Position numbers and translations under genes: made by a program
The notes under the pieces: model-generated
Database searches by the model: none
What the model saw: the letters and a program-made list of their open reading frames with translations, nothing else
What the model was told of the DNA's origin: nothing
In this document: one piece after another, positions 25,996 to 34,685 of the stretch
Layout: each line of letters starts with the position of its first letter
Numbering within the stretch: position 1 is the first letter of the stretch
NCBI GenBank assembly: GCA_003601835.1
Contig: PIYB01000006.1
Span: 1-38,087, forward strand
DNA length: 38,087 nucleotides
Origin: Candidatus Bathyarchaeota archaeon
GTDB taxonomy: Archaea > Thermoproteota > Bathyarchaeia > Bathyarchaeales > DTEX01
Reading direction: 5' to 3'

Positions 25996-26371
25996 ACCGT
26001 GGATAATTAAGGCTTATCCGGACATTCTTCGGGTGGACGGTTACGGCAGAAGAAAACCTGCAGGAACACGAAAGAACTATTGCCCGAACAATCCTCACTA
26101 TGCAGAATACTCGAGAACTATCGTGGAGAGAATGGTTCTTCACTATAAAGATAACCCGAACATCGTGGGGTGGCAGATAGACAACGGGTTTGAGGCAATC
26201 AAGAGAACTAGCTCTGACCGAGAGATAGTTTTCGCACTGAATCACAATGAAAAACCAGTACAGGTTTCTTGTGGCAAAATGGAACTTGAGGACCTCATAT
26301 CTGGAGAAAAGGTTGACCGCATGCTGAAGATTGACGGTTTCGATGCCAAGATACTGAAAAGAGTGAAGTGA
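25985..26371 (+). pseudogene. GH42 beta-galactosidase remnant, internally deleted
   Basis: Two distant parts of a family 42 beta-galactosidase are fused in one frame. The first is the N-terminal catalytic-barrel stretch PPPWIIKAYPDILRVDGYGR, then YCPNNPHYAEYSR and NIVGWQIDN, where the enzyme normally goes on with EYG and the acid/base region. The second, joined near 26184-26188, is the C-terminal sandwich domain (VFALNHNEKPVQV, LEDLISGEKV, FDAKILKR). Some 400 residues are missing between, as are the first 100 or so. The frame has no true start; the fragment joins the minus-strand remnant near 25990. Confidence 0.75.
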
Positions 26372-26685
26372 CAGCTGGAGCAAGATGAAAGGTCAACCCG
26401 TCCATGTTTGGGCTGGATTGAATCCCAATCACCTTCACTGGTATGTCGTACACCTTCCCATAGCTGATATAAACGGCGAAGTCGCTTTCTATATGCGTGT
26501 ACCGCTCCGTTTTTCTTTAGAAAGCATGTAAAGGATCCCGGGGAAAGGCGTTAGGGTTCAAGTTGTTTAGGTACGATTTCCGTAAAGGAAAGACGAAAAA
26601 CATAAATATGCGCCGAACCAAGGCTTGCTGAAAACAATGAAACCCGATATTTTATTGAATAAATGTAACTGGACAGGTGAAATTG
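26372..26685. other. Intergenic region with dapF promoter
   Basis: Over 314 bases I see TATA-like AACATAAATATG near 26598-26609 and a second AT-rich site near 26648-26656, both candidates for dapF. A 48-codon frame at 26385-26531 has no family likeness and no ribosome-binding site. Confidence 0.45.
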
Positions 26686-27534
26686 ATGGTTAACGTGAGC
26701 TTTTGGAAAATGCACGGGTTAGGAAACGATTATATCCTTGTCGATAACAGAGATGGAAAACTGAAAGAGGAAACCCTTGGAAAAATCGCTCAAAGATTGT
26801 GCAGGAGAAGATTTTCGGTCGGAGCCGACGGCTTTCTCGTCTTATCTAATTCCTCAGTGGCAGACGCAAAGATGAGAATCTTTAATGCTGACGGAAGCGA
26901 GGCTGAGATGTGCGGGAACGGCATCCGCTGCTTCGCAAAATATTGTTTTGAAAAGGGAATAGTCGACAATACCGAATTGAAGATTGAAACCCTTGCAGGC
27001 ATCAAAAACATCAAGCTCAAACTTGAAAACGGAAAGGTCATTTCAGTCACAGTTGACATGGGGCAACCTGTTCTTGACAGACGACTGATCCCCGTTCAAG
27101 GAGAAGGAAGATGCGTCAATGAGGAGCTACGGGTTGACGATTTGACTTATCGGATGACTTGTGTGTCCGTTGGGAACCCGCATTGCGTCATCTTCGTTAA
27201 CGATGTTGAAAGTTTCCCTGTTGAAACAGTCGGTCCGAAGATCGAGAATCATAGTCTATTTCCTAAAAGAACGAACGTCGAGTTCGTCCAAATATCAGGC
27301 GTCGACAAGCTCAAGGTACGTGTATGGGAGAGAGGAGTAGGAGAAACGCTTGCATGCGGAACAGGAGCATGTGCAGCTGTGGTGGCTGCCAATTTGCTTC
27401 ACAAGGTCGGCGACCGTTGCACTGTTAGCCTTTTAGGCGGCGACCTAGATATTCAACTCAGGGGCGACCGGATTTTTATGACCGGGCAGGCTGAAAAAGC
27501 CTTTGAAGGTGTTATAGATCTGTGGGTTCATTAG
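26686..27534 (+). CDS. dapF: Diaminopimelate epimerase
   Basis: DapF interconverts LL- and meso-diaminopimelate in lysine synthesis. Both catalytic cysteines are in their usual contexts: MCGNGIRCFAKY near residue 75 and ETLACGTGACAAVV near 221. The family opening FWKMHGLGNDYILVDN and SVGADGFLVL are present and the length of 282 is normal. ATG 26686 is favoured over GTG 26677, because AGGTG sits six to seven bases before it. With dapL 1.6 kb downstream it points to the aminotransferase route. Confidence 0.93.
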   Translation: MVNVSFWKMHGLGNDYILVDNRDGKLKEETLGKIAQRLCRRRFSVGADGFLVLSNSSVADAKMRIFNADGSEAEMCGNGIRCFAKYCFEKGIVDNTELKIETLAGIKNIKLKLENGKVISVTVDMGQPVLDRRLIPVQGEGRCVNEELRVDDLTYRMTCVSVGNPHCVIFVNDVESFPVETVGPKIENHSLFPKRTNVEFVQISGVDKLKVRVWERGVGETLACGTGACAAVVAANLLHKVGDRCTVSLLGGDLDIQLRGDRIFMTGQAEKAFEGVIDLWVH

Positions 27535-27645
27535 TAGGGATGTATAACATGGTTAACATTTATCTATGGAATGCTCGTTAAGGAAGAAACGGGTTAATTG
27601 TTGAATCCGAAGTACGAGACTGGACTTTATGAGGAAGAAAACATC

Positions 27646-28857
27646 ATGGAAGAAGATAGAAAAAAGGCACTGAAGAATCTGATAAGAAGTTTGCACGAGG
27701 GCGCTGACCCGGAGGAGGTTAAGGAAAGATTCAAAGAGATAATTAGGGACGTCACACCCGCGGAGATTGCGAGGGTCGAAGAAGAACTAATAAAGGAAGG
27801 TATGCCACAGGAGGAAATCCGCAAGCTGTGTGATGTTCATCTCGCTTTGTTCAGGGAGTCGCTTGAAGCGGAGAAAGTTATTGCTCCAAACGGGCATCCG
27901 ATACGCATACTTATGGAAGAACACAAAAGGCTCCTTAAATTCGCAGGGGAACTTAAGAACGTCGCAAAGGCAATGGGCGGCTTAAAAACTTTTGACGACG
28001 CAAAAGAAGAAGATGAACAGCTTACGCATGTTATGGAGCATTTTCAAGAGTCTGAGAAGCATTATCTACGCGAAGAGAATGTTTTATTTCCGTACTTGGA
28101 AAAGCATGGGGTAACGCAGCCGCCTGCCATAATGTGGATGGAACACGACAAAATAAGAGAAATTGAGAAAAATCTTCGGTCTCAATACGAGGCACGGAAG
28201 ACCACCGAGTTCCAACGTTTCACGAGGATTATTGAAGAAACAGCTATATCTTTAGCGGAGACGCTTGCAAACCATTTCTACAAGGAAAACAACATTCTCT
28301 TCCCTACGGCTTTGAAGGTTATAGAAGAAAACGAGTGGAAGGACATCAGAAGACAGTTTGACGAAATCGGGTACTGCTGCTTCACACCGGAATCCGCAAC
28401 AATAGCCATCGGAGAACCTCAAGCCCCTACGCCTACGATCGCAGCTGAAGATGCAATTCCGTTCGAAACAGGTTCTCTTTCAAAAGCAGAACTAGAAACC
28501 ATGCTCAACACGTTGCCGGTGGACATCACCTTCGTCGATAAAGATGACACTGTGCGCTACTTCAGCCAAGGAAAAGACCGGATATTCGTGAGAACCAAAG
28601 CCATAATTGGACGTAAAGTGCAACAATGCCACCCTCAAAGAAGCGTGCATGTGGTCAACAAGATACTTGAATCCTTCAAAAACGGAAGCAGAGACACGGC
28701 TGAATTCTGGATCAACCTTAAAGGTCGGCTTATCTACATCAGATACTTCGCCGTTCGAAACGCAGAAGGAAAATATCTCGGCTGCTTAGAAGTAACTCAA
28801 GACATCACAGACATCAAGAAGATCGAGGGAGAAAAAAGGCTGCTAGACTGGAAATAG
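27646..28857 (+). CDS. DUF438-hemerythrin-PAS protein
   Basis: Three domains follow in order in about 403 residues. DUF438 (1-70) has LHEGADPEEVKERFKEIIRD. A hemerythrin-like HHE domain (about 85-230) has iron-ligand-type residues in HPIRILMEEH, HFQESEKHYLREENVLFPYL, WMEHDKI and NHFYKENNILFPTAL. A PAS_10-type PAS domain (about 280-395) has TFVDKDDTVRYFSQG and GCLEVTQDIT. Such proteins sense oxygen, nitric oxide or redox state. ATG 27646 has GAGGAAG upstream and matches the DUF438 start better than TTG 27598. The zinc-ribbon gene 43 bases downstream is a likely partner. Confidence 0.88.
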   Translation: MEEDRKKALKNLIRSLHEGADPEEVKERFKEIIRDVTPAEIARVEEELIKEGMPQEEIRKLCDVHLALFRESLEAEKVIAPNGHPIRILMEEHKRLLKFAGELKNVAKAMGGLKTFDDAKEEDEQLTHVMEHFQESEKHYLREENVLFPYLEKHGVTQPPAIMWMEHDKIREIEKNLRSQYEARKTTEFQRFTRIIEETAISLAETLANHFYKENNILFPTALKVIEENEWKDIRRQFDEIGYCCFTPESATIAIGEPQAPTPTIAAEDAIPFETGSLSKAELETMLNTLPVDITFVDKDDTVRYFSQGKDRIFVRTKAIIGRKVQQCHPQRSVHVVNKILESFKNGSRDTAEFWINLKGRLIYIRYFAVRNAEGKYLGCLEVTQDITDIKKIEGEKRLLDWK

Positions 28858-28859
28858 CC

Positions 28860-28868
28860 TTTTTTTTT
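28860..28868 (+). terminator. Oligo-T terminator
   Basis: Nine T residues lie just after the stop of the DUF438-PAS gene, the usual archaeal intrinsic termination signal. Readthrough to the zinc-ribbon gene 31 bases on remains possible. Confidence 0.45.
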
Positions 28869-28899
28869 ATGTCCGAAGATTTTACGGGGATGAGAAAAC

Positions 28900-29121
28900 A
28901 TGATGAGACGCACCTGCCCCGGGCTGGATAACCTGTTGAGACCGAAACCCGAGTTCATCAAGTGTCCTCATTGCGGGGGAGACGTGGAAATATGGACCGA
29001 TGAAAACGAGGGGGTATGCATAAACTGCGGGGCAAAAGTTTCCAGAAAAACACAGTCCTGCCTTGACTGGTGCAAGTACGCGGACAAATGTAGAGAAATA
29101 CTTGCTGAGAGAAAACGTTAG
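28900..29121 (+). CDS. Small cysteine-rich zinc-ribbon protein
   Basis: This 73-residue protein has two zinc-binding pairs (CPHCGGDV and CINCGAKV), then a further CLDWCKYADKC, so eight cysteines in all with C6. The last trio suggests a second metal site. The family is unnamed to me. Its last base pairs overlap the start of dapL, and it follows the DUF438-PAS gene, so it could act with either. The tight coupling to dapL may be only operon packing. Confidence 0.65.
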   Translation: MMRRTCPGLDNLLRPKPEFIKCPHCGGDVEIWTDENEGVCINCGAKVSRKTQSCLDWCKYADKCREILAERKR

Positions 29122-30302
29122 TGAAAAAGGTGGTTTTTGTGAAGATTGAGCCGGCGGATAGACTGAAAAGGCTTCCTCCATACATCTTCGCTGAGCTGGA
29201 GAAGATCATAACCGAGAAAAGGAGAAAAGGTGTCGACCTCATTTCGCTTAGCATTGGAGACCCAGATATTCCCCCACCTCCTCTTGTGCTTGAAACGTTG
29301 AAAGAGGAAAGCTCCAACCCTAAGAACCATAACTACTCGTTCAGCCAAGGAGAACCCGAGTTCAAAGAAGCTGTAGCAGAATGGTACAAAGGACGATTCG
29401 GCGTGGACTTAGACCCGAAAACTGAAGTCATTGCGCTTATAGGCTCAAAGGAAGGGATTGCCAACATTGCCCGCGCCTTCGTCAACCCTGGAGAAAAGGT
29501 TCTTGTCCCGAACCCGGCTTATCCAGTGTATGCGAACGGGGCGACGATACTCAGCGAAGGCGTGCCTGTTCCGATGTCTCTGCTTGAAGAAAACGAGTTC
29601 AAGCCTGACCTTGAATCGGTGGATGCGCAAGGGGCAAAAATGATGTTCCTTAACTATCCGAACAATCCAACGGGCAGCGTCATGAACAAGGAAGAGCTAG
29701 CTCAGGTAGTTGACTTCGCAAAAGAGAACAACATCATCGTCTGCTACGACAACGCTTACTCAGAGATAACGTTTGACGGTTACAGAAGCCCAAGCATTCT
29801 CGAAATTCCAGAAGGAAAAGAGGTTGCAATTGAGTTCCATTCATGCTCAAAAACCTTCAGCATGACCGGTGACCGTATAGGATTCGCCGTCGGCAACAGC
29901 CAAATCATAGGCGCATTATTGAAGGTTAAGGCGCAGGTTGACTCCGGTCCGCCCAGTTACATCCAAAAGGTGGCTGTGAAGGCGTTGAGGAGCTATGTTA
30001 ACGGCAACCCACCGGAATATGTGAAGAGAACTGCCCAGACCTACGGCGAAAGAAGAGACGAGCTGGTGAAGGGGCTTAGAAGACTTGGTTTCAAATGTAA
30101 CAAGCCACTAGCCACATTCTACGTTTGGGTTAAATGCGGGGGAAGCTCAATGGAGTTCGCCCAAAAACTGTTGGATGCGGGAGTCGTAGCAACACCGGGA
30201 ATCGGTTTTGGAGAATATGGAGAAGGATACGTAAGATTCTCAGTGACCCAGCCTAAAGAGAAGATCAAAGAAGCTTGCGAAAGAATCGAAAAAGCGCTGT
30301 AG
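29121..30302 (+). CDS. dapL: LL-diaminopimelate aminotransferase
   Basis: DapL makes LL-diaminopimelate directly from tetrahydrodipicolinate, skipping the acyl intermediates. The protein has the class I aminotransferase fold with ISLSIGDPDIPPP near residue 40, the PLP-binding YPNNPTGSVM and YDNAYSE, the Schiff-base lysine in SCSKTFSMTGDRIGF near 240, and the late ATPGIGFGEYGEGYVRFS. Length of about 390 is usual. GTG 29121 overlaps the previous stop; GTG 29139, behind AAGGTGG, is the alternative. Related alanine or aspartate aminotransferases are less likely with dapF close by. Confidence 0.88.
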   Translation: MKKVVFVKIEPADRLKRLPPYIFAELEKIITEKRRKGVDLISLSIGDPDIPPPPLVLETLKEESSNPKNHNYSFSQGEPEFKEAVAEWYKGRFGVDLDPKTEVIALIGSKEGIANIARAFVNPGEKVLVPNPAYPVYANGATILSEGVPVPMSLLEENEFKPDLESVDAQGAKMMFLNYPNNPTGSVMNKEELAQVVDFAKENNIIVCYDNAYSEITFDGYRSPSILEIPEGKEVAIEFHSCSKTFSMTGDRIGFAVGNSQIIGALLKVKAQVDSGPPSYIQKVAVKALRSYVNGNPPEYVKRTAQTYGERRDELVKGLRRLGFKCNKPLATFYVWVKCGGSSMEFAQKLLDAGVVATPGIGFGEYGEGYVRFSVTQPKEKIKEACERIEKAL

Positions 30303-30447
30303 AACTATCCAACATTTTTTCAACCCTTGCTTACAATTTGAGGTAGAATAACACCTTCAACATTCCAGTTTTCAGTATGCTGTTGAGAATAAATAACAAA
30401 GGAAGAATAGCGAGAAGGGTTTTAGCCCTCTCTCTGTTTCGTTTATT

Positions 30448-30924
30448 TCAGACACCGGGTTTTACCGCCGAAGCGGATCTCTGATCATCAAGGTTTTTCA
30501 AGAATGTTTCAGCTTTCACCAACAGGTTCTTTGAGTTTTGGTACTTCAAAAGGCGAAGCGCGTCCTCGAAGCTCAGCCATCTGGCGCCAACGTGCTCCTC
30601 TGATATTTTCACGTTTTCGGTTTCCGTTTCAGCTAAAAAGTATGTTACCTTCTTGTAAACTGTCTGCCCCAGAAACTTGTAGAACCATGTGACCTCTTCT
30701 TTGAAGCCTTCAACGAGTTTGAGCTCGTTTTCTGTCAAGCCTGTTTCTTCTCTTGTCTCTCGAATGGCTGCTTCTTTTGCTGATTCGCCTTCCTTTATGT
30801 TTCCACGTGGAAAATCCCAGTAGTCACCCTTATAATGGTAGTGGAGGAGAAGATAGAATCTTTCGCCGAGAACACGACGGAAAACTATGATGCCTGAACT
30901 GAACTCCCTCATCTTTCCGCACAT
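30448..30924 (-). CDS. Nudix hydrolase, Ap4A-type
   Basis: The 158-residue protein has a complete Nudix box: GNIKEGESAKEAAIRETREE with TGL next, matching G-x5-E-x7-R-E-x2-E-E. The opening SSGIIVFRRVLGERFYLLLH and the DYWDFPRG approach are typical of diadenosine tetraphosphate hydrolases. It probably clears Ap4A or other nucleoside diphosphate-linked compounds. ATG 30924 or 30912 is the start: a TATA-like AATATACT centred near 30948 excludes the TTG at 30984. Confidence 0.85.
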   Translation of the reverse strand: MCGKMREFSSGIIVFRRVLGERFYLLLHYHYKGDYWDFPRGNIKEGESAKEAAIRETREETGLTENELKLVEGFKEEVTWFYKFLGQTVYKKVTYFLAETETENVKISEEHVGARWLSFEDALRLLKYQNSKNLLVKAETFLKNLDDQRSASAVKPGV

Positions 30925-31103
30925 CTTACTAGTAATCGCCTCAAGTATATTACGGTTTTTTGACTTTGACGGTTTGGTTGCCAAGTTTTCATTGAGGCTC
31001 CGCCGTGGGGAAGCCTTTCAATGCGCTGTTGACTATATATCAGTACGTAGGAAAGAAAAATCATATATTCATGAGGCTGTATGTTCTCTGGGAAGGAACT
31101 ATC

Positions 31104-32495
31104 TTGGGGTACGACGTAATAATTATCGGAGCTGGTCCCGCCGGCATCTTTTCAGCGCTTGAACTAGCAGAAAAAACAAGCCTCAGCATTCTGATGTTAG
31201 AAAAAGGCTCAGATATTGATAAACGTAAATGTCCTGCAAGCAGAGGCTACGGTTGCGTAAACTGTGATCCATGTCAGCTTCTTTCAGGTTGGGGAGGCGC
31301 CGGCGCCTTCAGCGACGGAAAACTAACGCTCTCAACGTCTGTAGGAGGCTGGCTGAACGAGTATATTGGCAATGAAGCCTTGGCAAGCCTCGTGGATTAC
31401 GTTGACAAAACTTACATGAAATACGGGAACTCGCCCATTGTATATGGCTGTGACGTTGATGAAGTAGAAAGAATCGAGAGACAAGCCGCCCTAGCAGGAT
31501 TGAGGCTGATAAGACAAAGGATACGGCATTTGGGAACAGACAAGTGCGCCGAGATTCTTCAGAAGATGCGTAAAGAGCTCAACAACCGCGTCGAGGTTCG
31601 CACAAGAACCGAGGTTAAGAGCCTCCTCGTAAAGAACAGGAAGGCTGAAGGTGTCGAAACCGTAAACGGAGAAAAAATTTACGGAAAATACGTCATAGCT
31701 GCGCCTGGACGTGTCGGAGCGGAATGGCTGAAATGTGAGGCTCAGTCTTTAGGTTTGAAAACTCTCAACAACCCGGTTGATGTTGGGGTTAGGGTTGAAA
31801 CTTTGGCTTCCGTGATGGAAAACCTCACAGATGTGTTATATGAGCCGAAATTCATCTATTATTCTCGGGCTTTTGATGATAAAGTGCGGACTTTTTGTGT
31901 TGCTCCTTACGGAGAAGTGATAACCGAATCGTACGGCGGAGTTATCAGCGTGAATGGGCAGAGTTACGCCGAAAGGAAAACTGAAAACACCAATTTTGCC
32001 ATACTGGTGAGCACAGCGTTCACGTATCCGTTTAGGGAGCCGATTGCCTACGGAGAATACATTGCTAGGCTTGCCAACTTGTTGAGCGGATGCGTCATAA
32101 TTCAAAGGCTTGGCGATCTTGATCTGGGTAGAAGATCTACGGAGGAAAGAATAAGAAGAAGCGTCGTTAAACCCACGTTGAAGACAGCTACGCCAGGAGA
32201 TCTTAGCTTTGTTCTACCATACCGGTATCTAACGGATATCCGTGAAATGCTTCAAGCTTTGGATAAGGTTGCGCCGGGAATCTCCAGTAAACATACGTTG
32301 CTGTACGGCGTCGAGGTCAAGTTCTACTCTTCTAGGCTGGAGCTAAACGAAAGCCTCGAAACGAGAATCCGAAACCTTTTCACGATAGGTGACGGAGCAG
32401 GAGTGACAAGAGGACTTGTGCAAGCAAGCGCGAGCGGCGTAATAGTAGCGAGAGAGATAATGAACAGGGAGAAACAGGGTTCCGTTAAGTCTTGA
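31104..32495 (+). CDS. FAD-dependent dehydrogenase, COG2509 type
   Basis: A Rossmann FAD motif (YDVIIIGAGPAGIFSALELA) opens this 463-residue protein. The family's Cys-rich loop follows: KCPASRGYGCVNCDPCQLLSGWGG is a stretch with four cysteines near residues 40-55, then GAFSDGKLTLS. It ends LFTIGDGAGVTRGLVQASASG, the C-terminal FAD loop. COG2509 enzymes are uncharacterised dehydrogenases. The start is TTG 31104: GGAAGGA at 31091-31097 sits six bases before it, and a TATA-like CATATATT near 31059 would leave the ATGs further upstream outside the transcript. Confidence 0.85.
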   Translation: MGYDVIIIGAGPAGIFSALELAEKTSLSILMLEKGSDIDKRKCPASRGYGCVNCDPCQLLSGWGGAGAFSDGKLTLSTSVGGWLNEYIGNEALASLVDYVDKTYMKYGNSPIVYGCDVDEVERIERQAALAGLRLIRQRIRHLGTDKCAEILQKMRKELNNRVEVRTRTEVKSLLVKNRKAEGVETVNGEKIYGKYVIAAPGRVGAEWLKCEAQSLGLKTLNNPVDVGVRVETLASVMENLTDVLYEPKFIYYSRAFDDKVRTFCVAPYGEVITESYGGVISVNGQSYAERKTENTNFAILVSTAFTYPFREPIAYGEYIARLANLLSGCVIIQRLGDLDLGRRSTEERIRRSVVKPTLKTATPGDLSFVLPYRYLTDIREMLQALDKVAPGISSKHTLLYGVEVKFYSSRLELNESLETRIRNLFTIGDGAGVTRGLVQASASGVIVAREIMNREKQGSVKS

Positions 32496-32695
32496 AACGG
32501 AATTACAGACTCACAGGAATTCATGTAAACGTTTTCTTTTTCAATGGTGCAGCGCTTTTTTGGTGTAACAGCACAAAATATCCAGGGAGAAAAAGGTTTC
32601 GGAGATGTGTATTCCGTAGCTTTATTAGTCCCGAATGAGCAAATGACTTAATGGATGCGACGGGACTGGCTGAAAGGTGACGAGCAATCACGTTT

Positions 32696-33898
32696 TTGGT
32701 CGGGATAGTAGGTAAGCCGAACGTAGGTAAATCCACATTCTTTAGTGCTGCTACCTTGGCAACAGTTGAGATTGCTAGCTACCCGTTTACCACGATAAAG
32801 CCGAACAGGGGAGTAGCCTATCTCAGAACCCAATGCGTGTGCAAAGAGTTCAATGTCAGGGACAACCCGGTAAACTCAATATGCCTAGACGGCGTCAGGT
32901 TGATCCCGGTTGAGCTGATAGACACCGCAGGTCTTGTTCCCGACGCATGGCAGGGAAGAGGGCTGGGAAACCAGTTTCTAGATGAGATACGTAAAGCTGA
33001 CGCTCTTATTCACGTGGTGGACGCATCCGGAGCCACAGATCTTGAGGGAAGAATCCTCAAGCCGGGAACCCACGACCCGTTGGAGGATGTGCGGTTTCTG
33101 GAAAGAGAGATGACAATGTGGTTTGCGCAGATCTTGAAGCGCGATTGGGCGAAGATTGCTAGAACGGTGGATTCAGGTAGAATCGACCTGTCCACTCTTC
33201 TCGAGGAAAGGCTGAGCGGACTCTCCGTGACAAGGCGGCACATATCTGAAGCCTTAAAAAGAACGGATCTCAAGCCTGACAAGCCTACGCAGTGGAGCAA
33301 CGAGGATTTTCTCAGGTTTGTGGACGCGTTAAGAGCTGTTTCTAAACCGATGTTGATAGCCGCCAACAAGATAGATATGCCGGCTGCTGAAGAAAACCTT
33401 GCAAAACTCCGAGAGACCGGTCACATGGTTGTTCCTTGCAGTGCAGAGGCTGAACTGGCGTTGAGAAGGGCTGCTGAGAAGAAGTTGATAAAATATTTGC
33501 CGGGGGACCCGGATTTCGAGGTGTTGGAACCCAGCCGTATGACGAGCTTGCAGAGGAAGGCTTTGGAAGCTATTCGAAACAAGGTTCTAAAGCCCTATGG
33601 AACCACAGGGGTTCAGGAGGCTATAAACGAGGCTTTCTTCAAGATACTCAACATGATTGTCGTCTATACTGTTGAGGATGTTGAGAAGCTTTCTGATCAC
33701 AATGGAAGAGTTTTGCCGGATGCAAGGCTTGTTCCCCGTGGAACCACCGCGCGCGAATTGGCATACAAGATTCACACTGAGCTTGGGCAGAGCTTCATTT
33801 ATGCCATAGATGCCCGGAGCAAAATGAGGCGGGGAGAAGATTACGTTCTGCAAGACAGAGATGTGATTTCTGTGGTGAGCGCCATGAAAAGGGCTTAG
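32696..33898 (+). CDS. YchF/OBG-type GTPase with TGS domain
   Basis: This P-loop protein has G1 GKPNVGKSTFF, G3 DTAGLVPDAWQGRGLG and G4 NKID (AANKIDMP). The YchF-type insert with a long helical region and a C-terminal TGS-like domain (AYKIHTELGQSFIYA, ending DVISVVSAMKRA) are present. YchF proteins prefer ATP in bacteria, but the intact NKID here suggests GTP may bind too. They associate with ribosomes. TTG 32696 is the only start after an in-frame stop at about 32678, with AAAGGTGA upstream. Length 400 is normal. Confidence 0.9.
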   Translation: MVGIVGKPNVGKSTFFSAATLATVEIASYPFTTIKPNRGVAYLRTQCVCKEFNVRDNPVNSICLDGVRLIPVELIDTAGLVPDAWQGRGLGNQFLDEIRKADALIHVVDASGATDLEGRILKPGTHDPLEDVRFLEREMTMWFAQILKRDWAKIARTVDSGRIDLSTLLEERLSGLSVTRRHISEALKRTDLKPDKPTQWSNEDFLRFVDALRAVSKPMLIAANKIDMPAAEENLAKLRETGHMVVPCSAEAELALRRAAEKKLIKYLPGDPDFEVLEPSRMTSLQRKALEAIRNKVLKPYGTTGVQEAINEAFFKILNMIVVYTVEDVEKLSDHNGRVLPDARLVPRGTTARELAYKIHTELGQSFIYAIDARSKMRRGEDYVLQDRDVISVVSAMKRA

Positions 33899-33902
33899 CT
33901 TA

Positions 33903-34685
33903 TTATTCTCCGAACCGTCTTTTTCTTTTCTGGTACGTTCTGATGGCTCTTAAGATGTCTATGCGTCTGAACTCGGGCCAGTAGACATCTACGAAGAATA
34001 ATTCACTGTAGGCTGACTGATACAGCAGAAACCCGCTAAGCCTTTCTTCTCCGGATGTTCGGATAATTAGGTCGGGGTCTTGTTTCGGAAGGTGAGCTGT
34101 GTACAAATATTTCTCGAATACATCTTCGTCTATTTCTTCCGGTGACAGGGTTCCTTCAGTAATATTCTGTGCTATCTCTTTCGCGGCGTCAACAATTTCG
34201 GCTCTTCCTCCATAGGCCATCGCTAAATTCAAGAAGTGTTCGTTGTAGTCTTTTGTTGCGTCCTCAACTTGTTTGATCAATCGTTGAATTTTTTTAGGGA
34301 GAAGGTTCAATCTGCCGATAGCTTTCACTCTGACCTTGTGTTTATGTATATCCTCGTTATCCAACATCTGTTTCAGTTTATGTTCGAACAGGTTCATGAG
34401 CTCTTTAACTTCATCAGGGGGACGCTTGAAATTTTCAGTTGAGAAGGCGTATAATGTGATCGTTTTTACGCCGAGGTCTAGACACCATCTTAGGACCGAC
34501 TCAGTTTTATCTGCGCCGTAATAGTGGCCTAGATGTGAATTCAAGGAGTGATCCAAAGCCCATCTCCGGTTTCCGTCGAGGATTATGGCTATGTGTTCAG
34601 GTTTCGGCTTGTCCTTAATTTGTTGCCAAAGCCATTTTTCGTAAACCTTGTAGATCCCCAGCGCCGATAGCAAACCCTTCAACAT
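33903..34685 (-). CDS. uppS: Cis-polyprenyl diphosphate synthase
   Basis: This UPP-synthase-family enzyme makes long-chain polyprenyl diphosphate, the precursor of the dolichol-type carrier for glycans. The catalytic AIILDGNRRWA near residue 34, SHLGHYYGADK, TLYAFSTENFKRP near 77, and the magnesium-binding DLIIRTSGEERLSGFLLYQ are all kept in 260 residues. ATG 34685 overlaps the end of the MTA phosphorylase gene by seven bases, so the pair is translationally coupled; the ATG at 34736 lies inside the upstream gene. Confidence 0.92.
   Translation of the reverse strand: MLKGLLSALGIYKVYEKWLWQQIKDKPKPEHIAIILDGNRRWALDHSLNSHLGHYYGADKTESVLRWCLDLGVKTITLYAFSTENFKRPPDEVKELMNLFEHKLKQMLDNEDIHKHKVRVKAIGRLNLLPKKIQRLIKQVEDATKDYNEHFLNLAMAYGGRAEIVDAAKEIAQNITEGTLSPEEIDEDVFEKYLYTAHLPKQDPDLIIRTSGEERLSGFLLYQSAYSELFFVDVYWPEFRRIDILRAIRTYQKRKRRFGE

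Noticed and set aside
26385-26531. 48-codon frame before dapF
   Set aside because: No ribosome-binding site or recognisable family; possibly another gene remnant, but not supportable.
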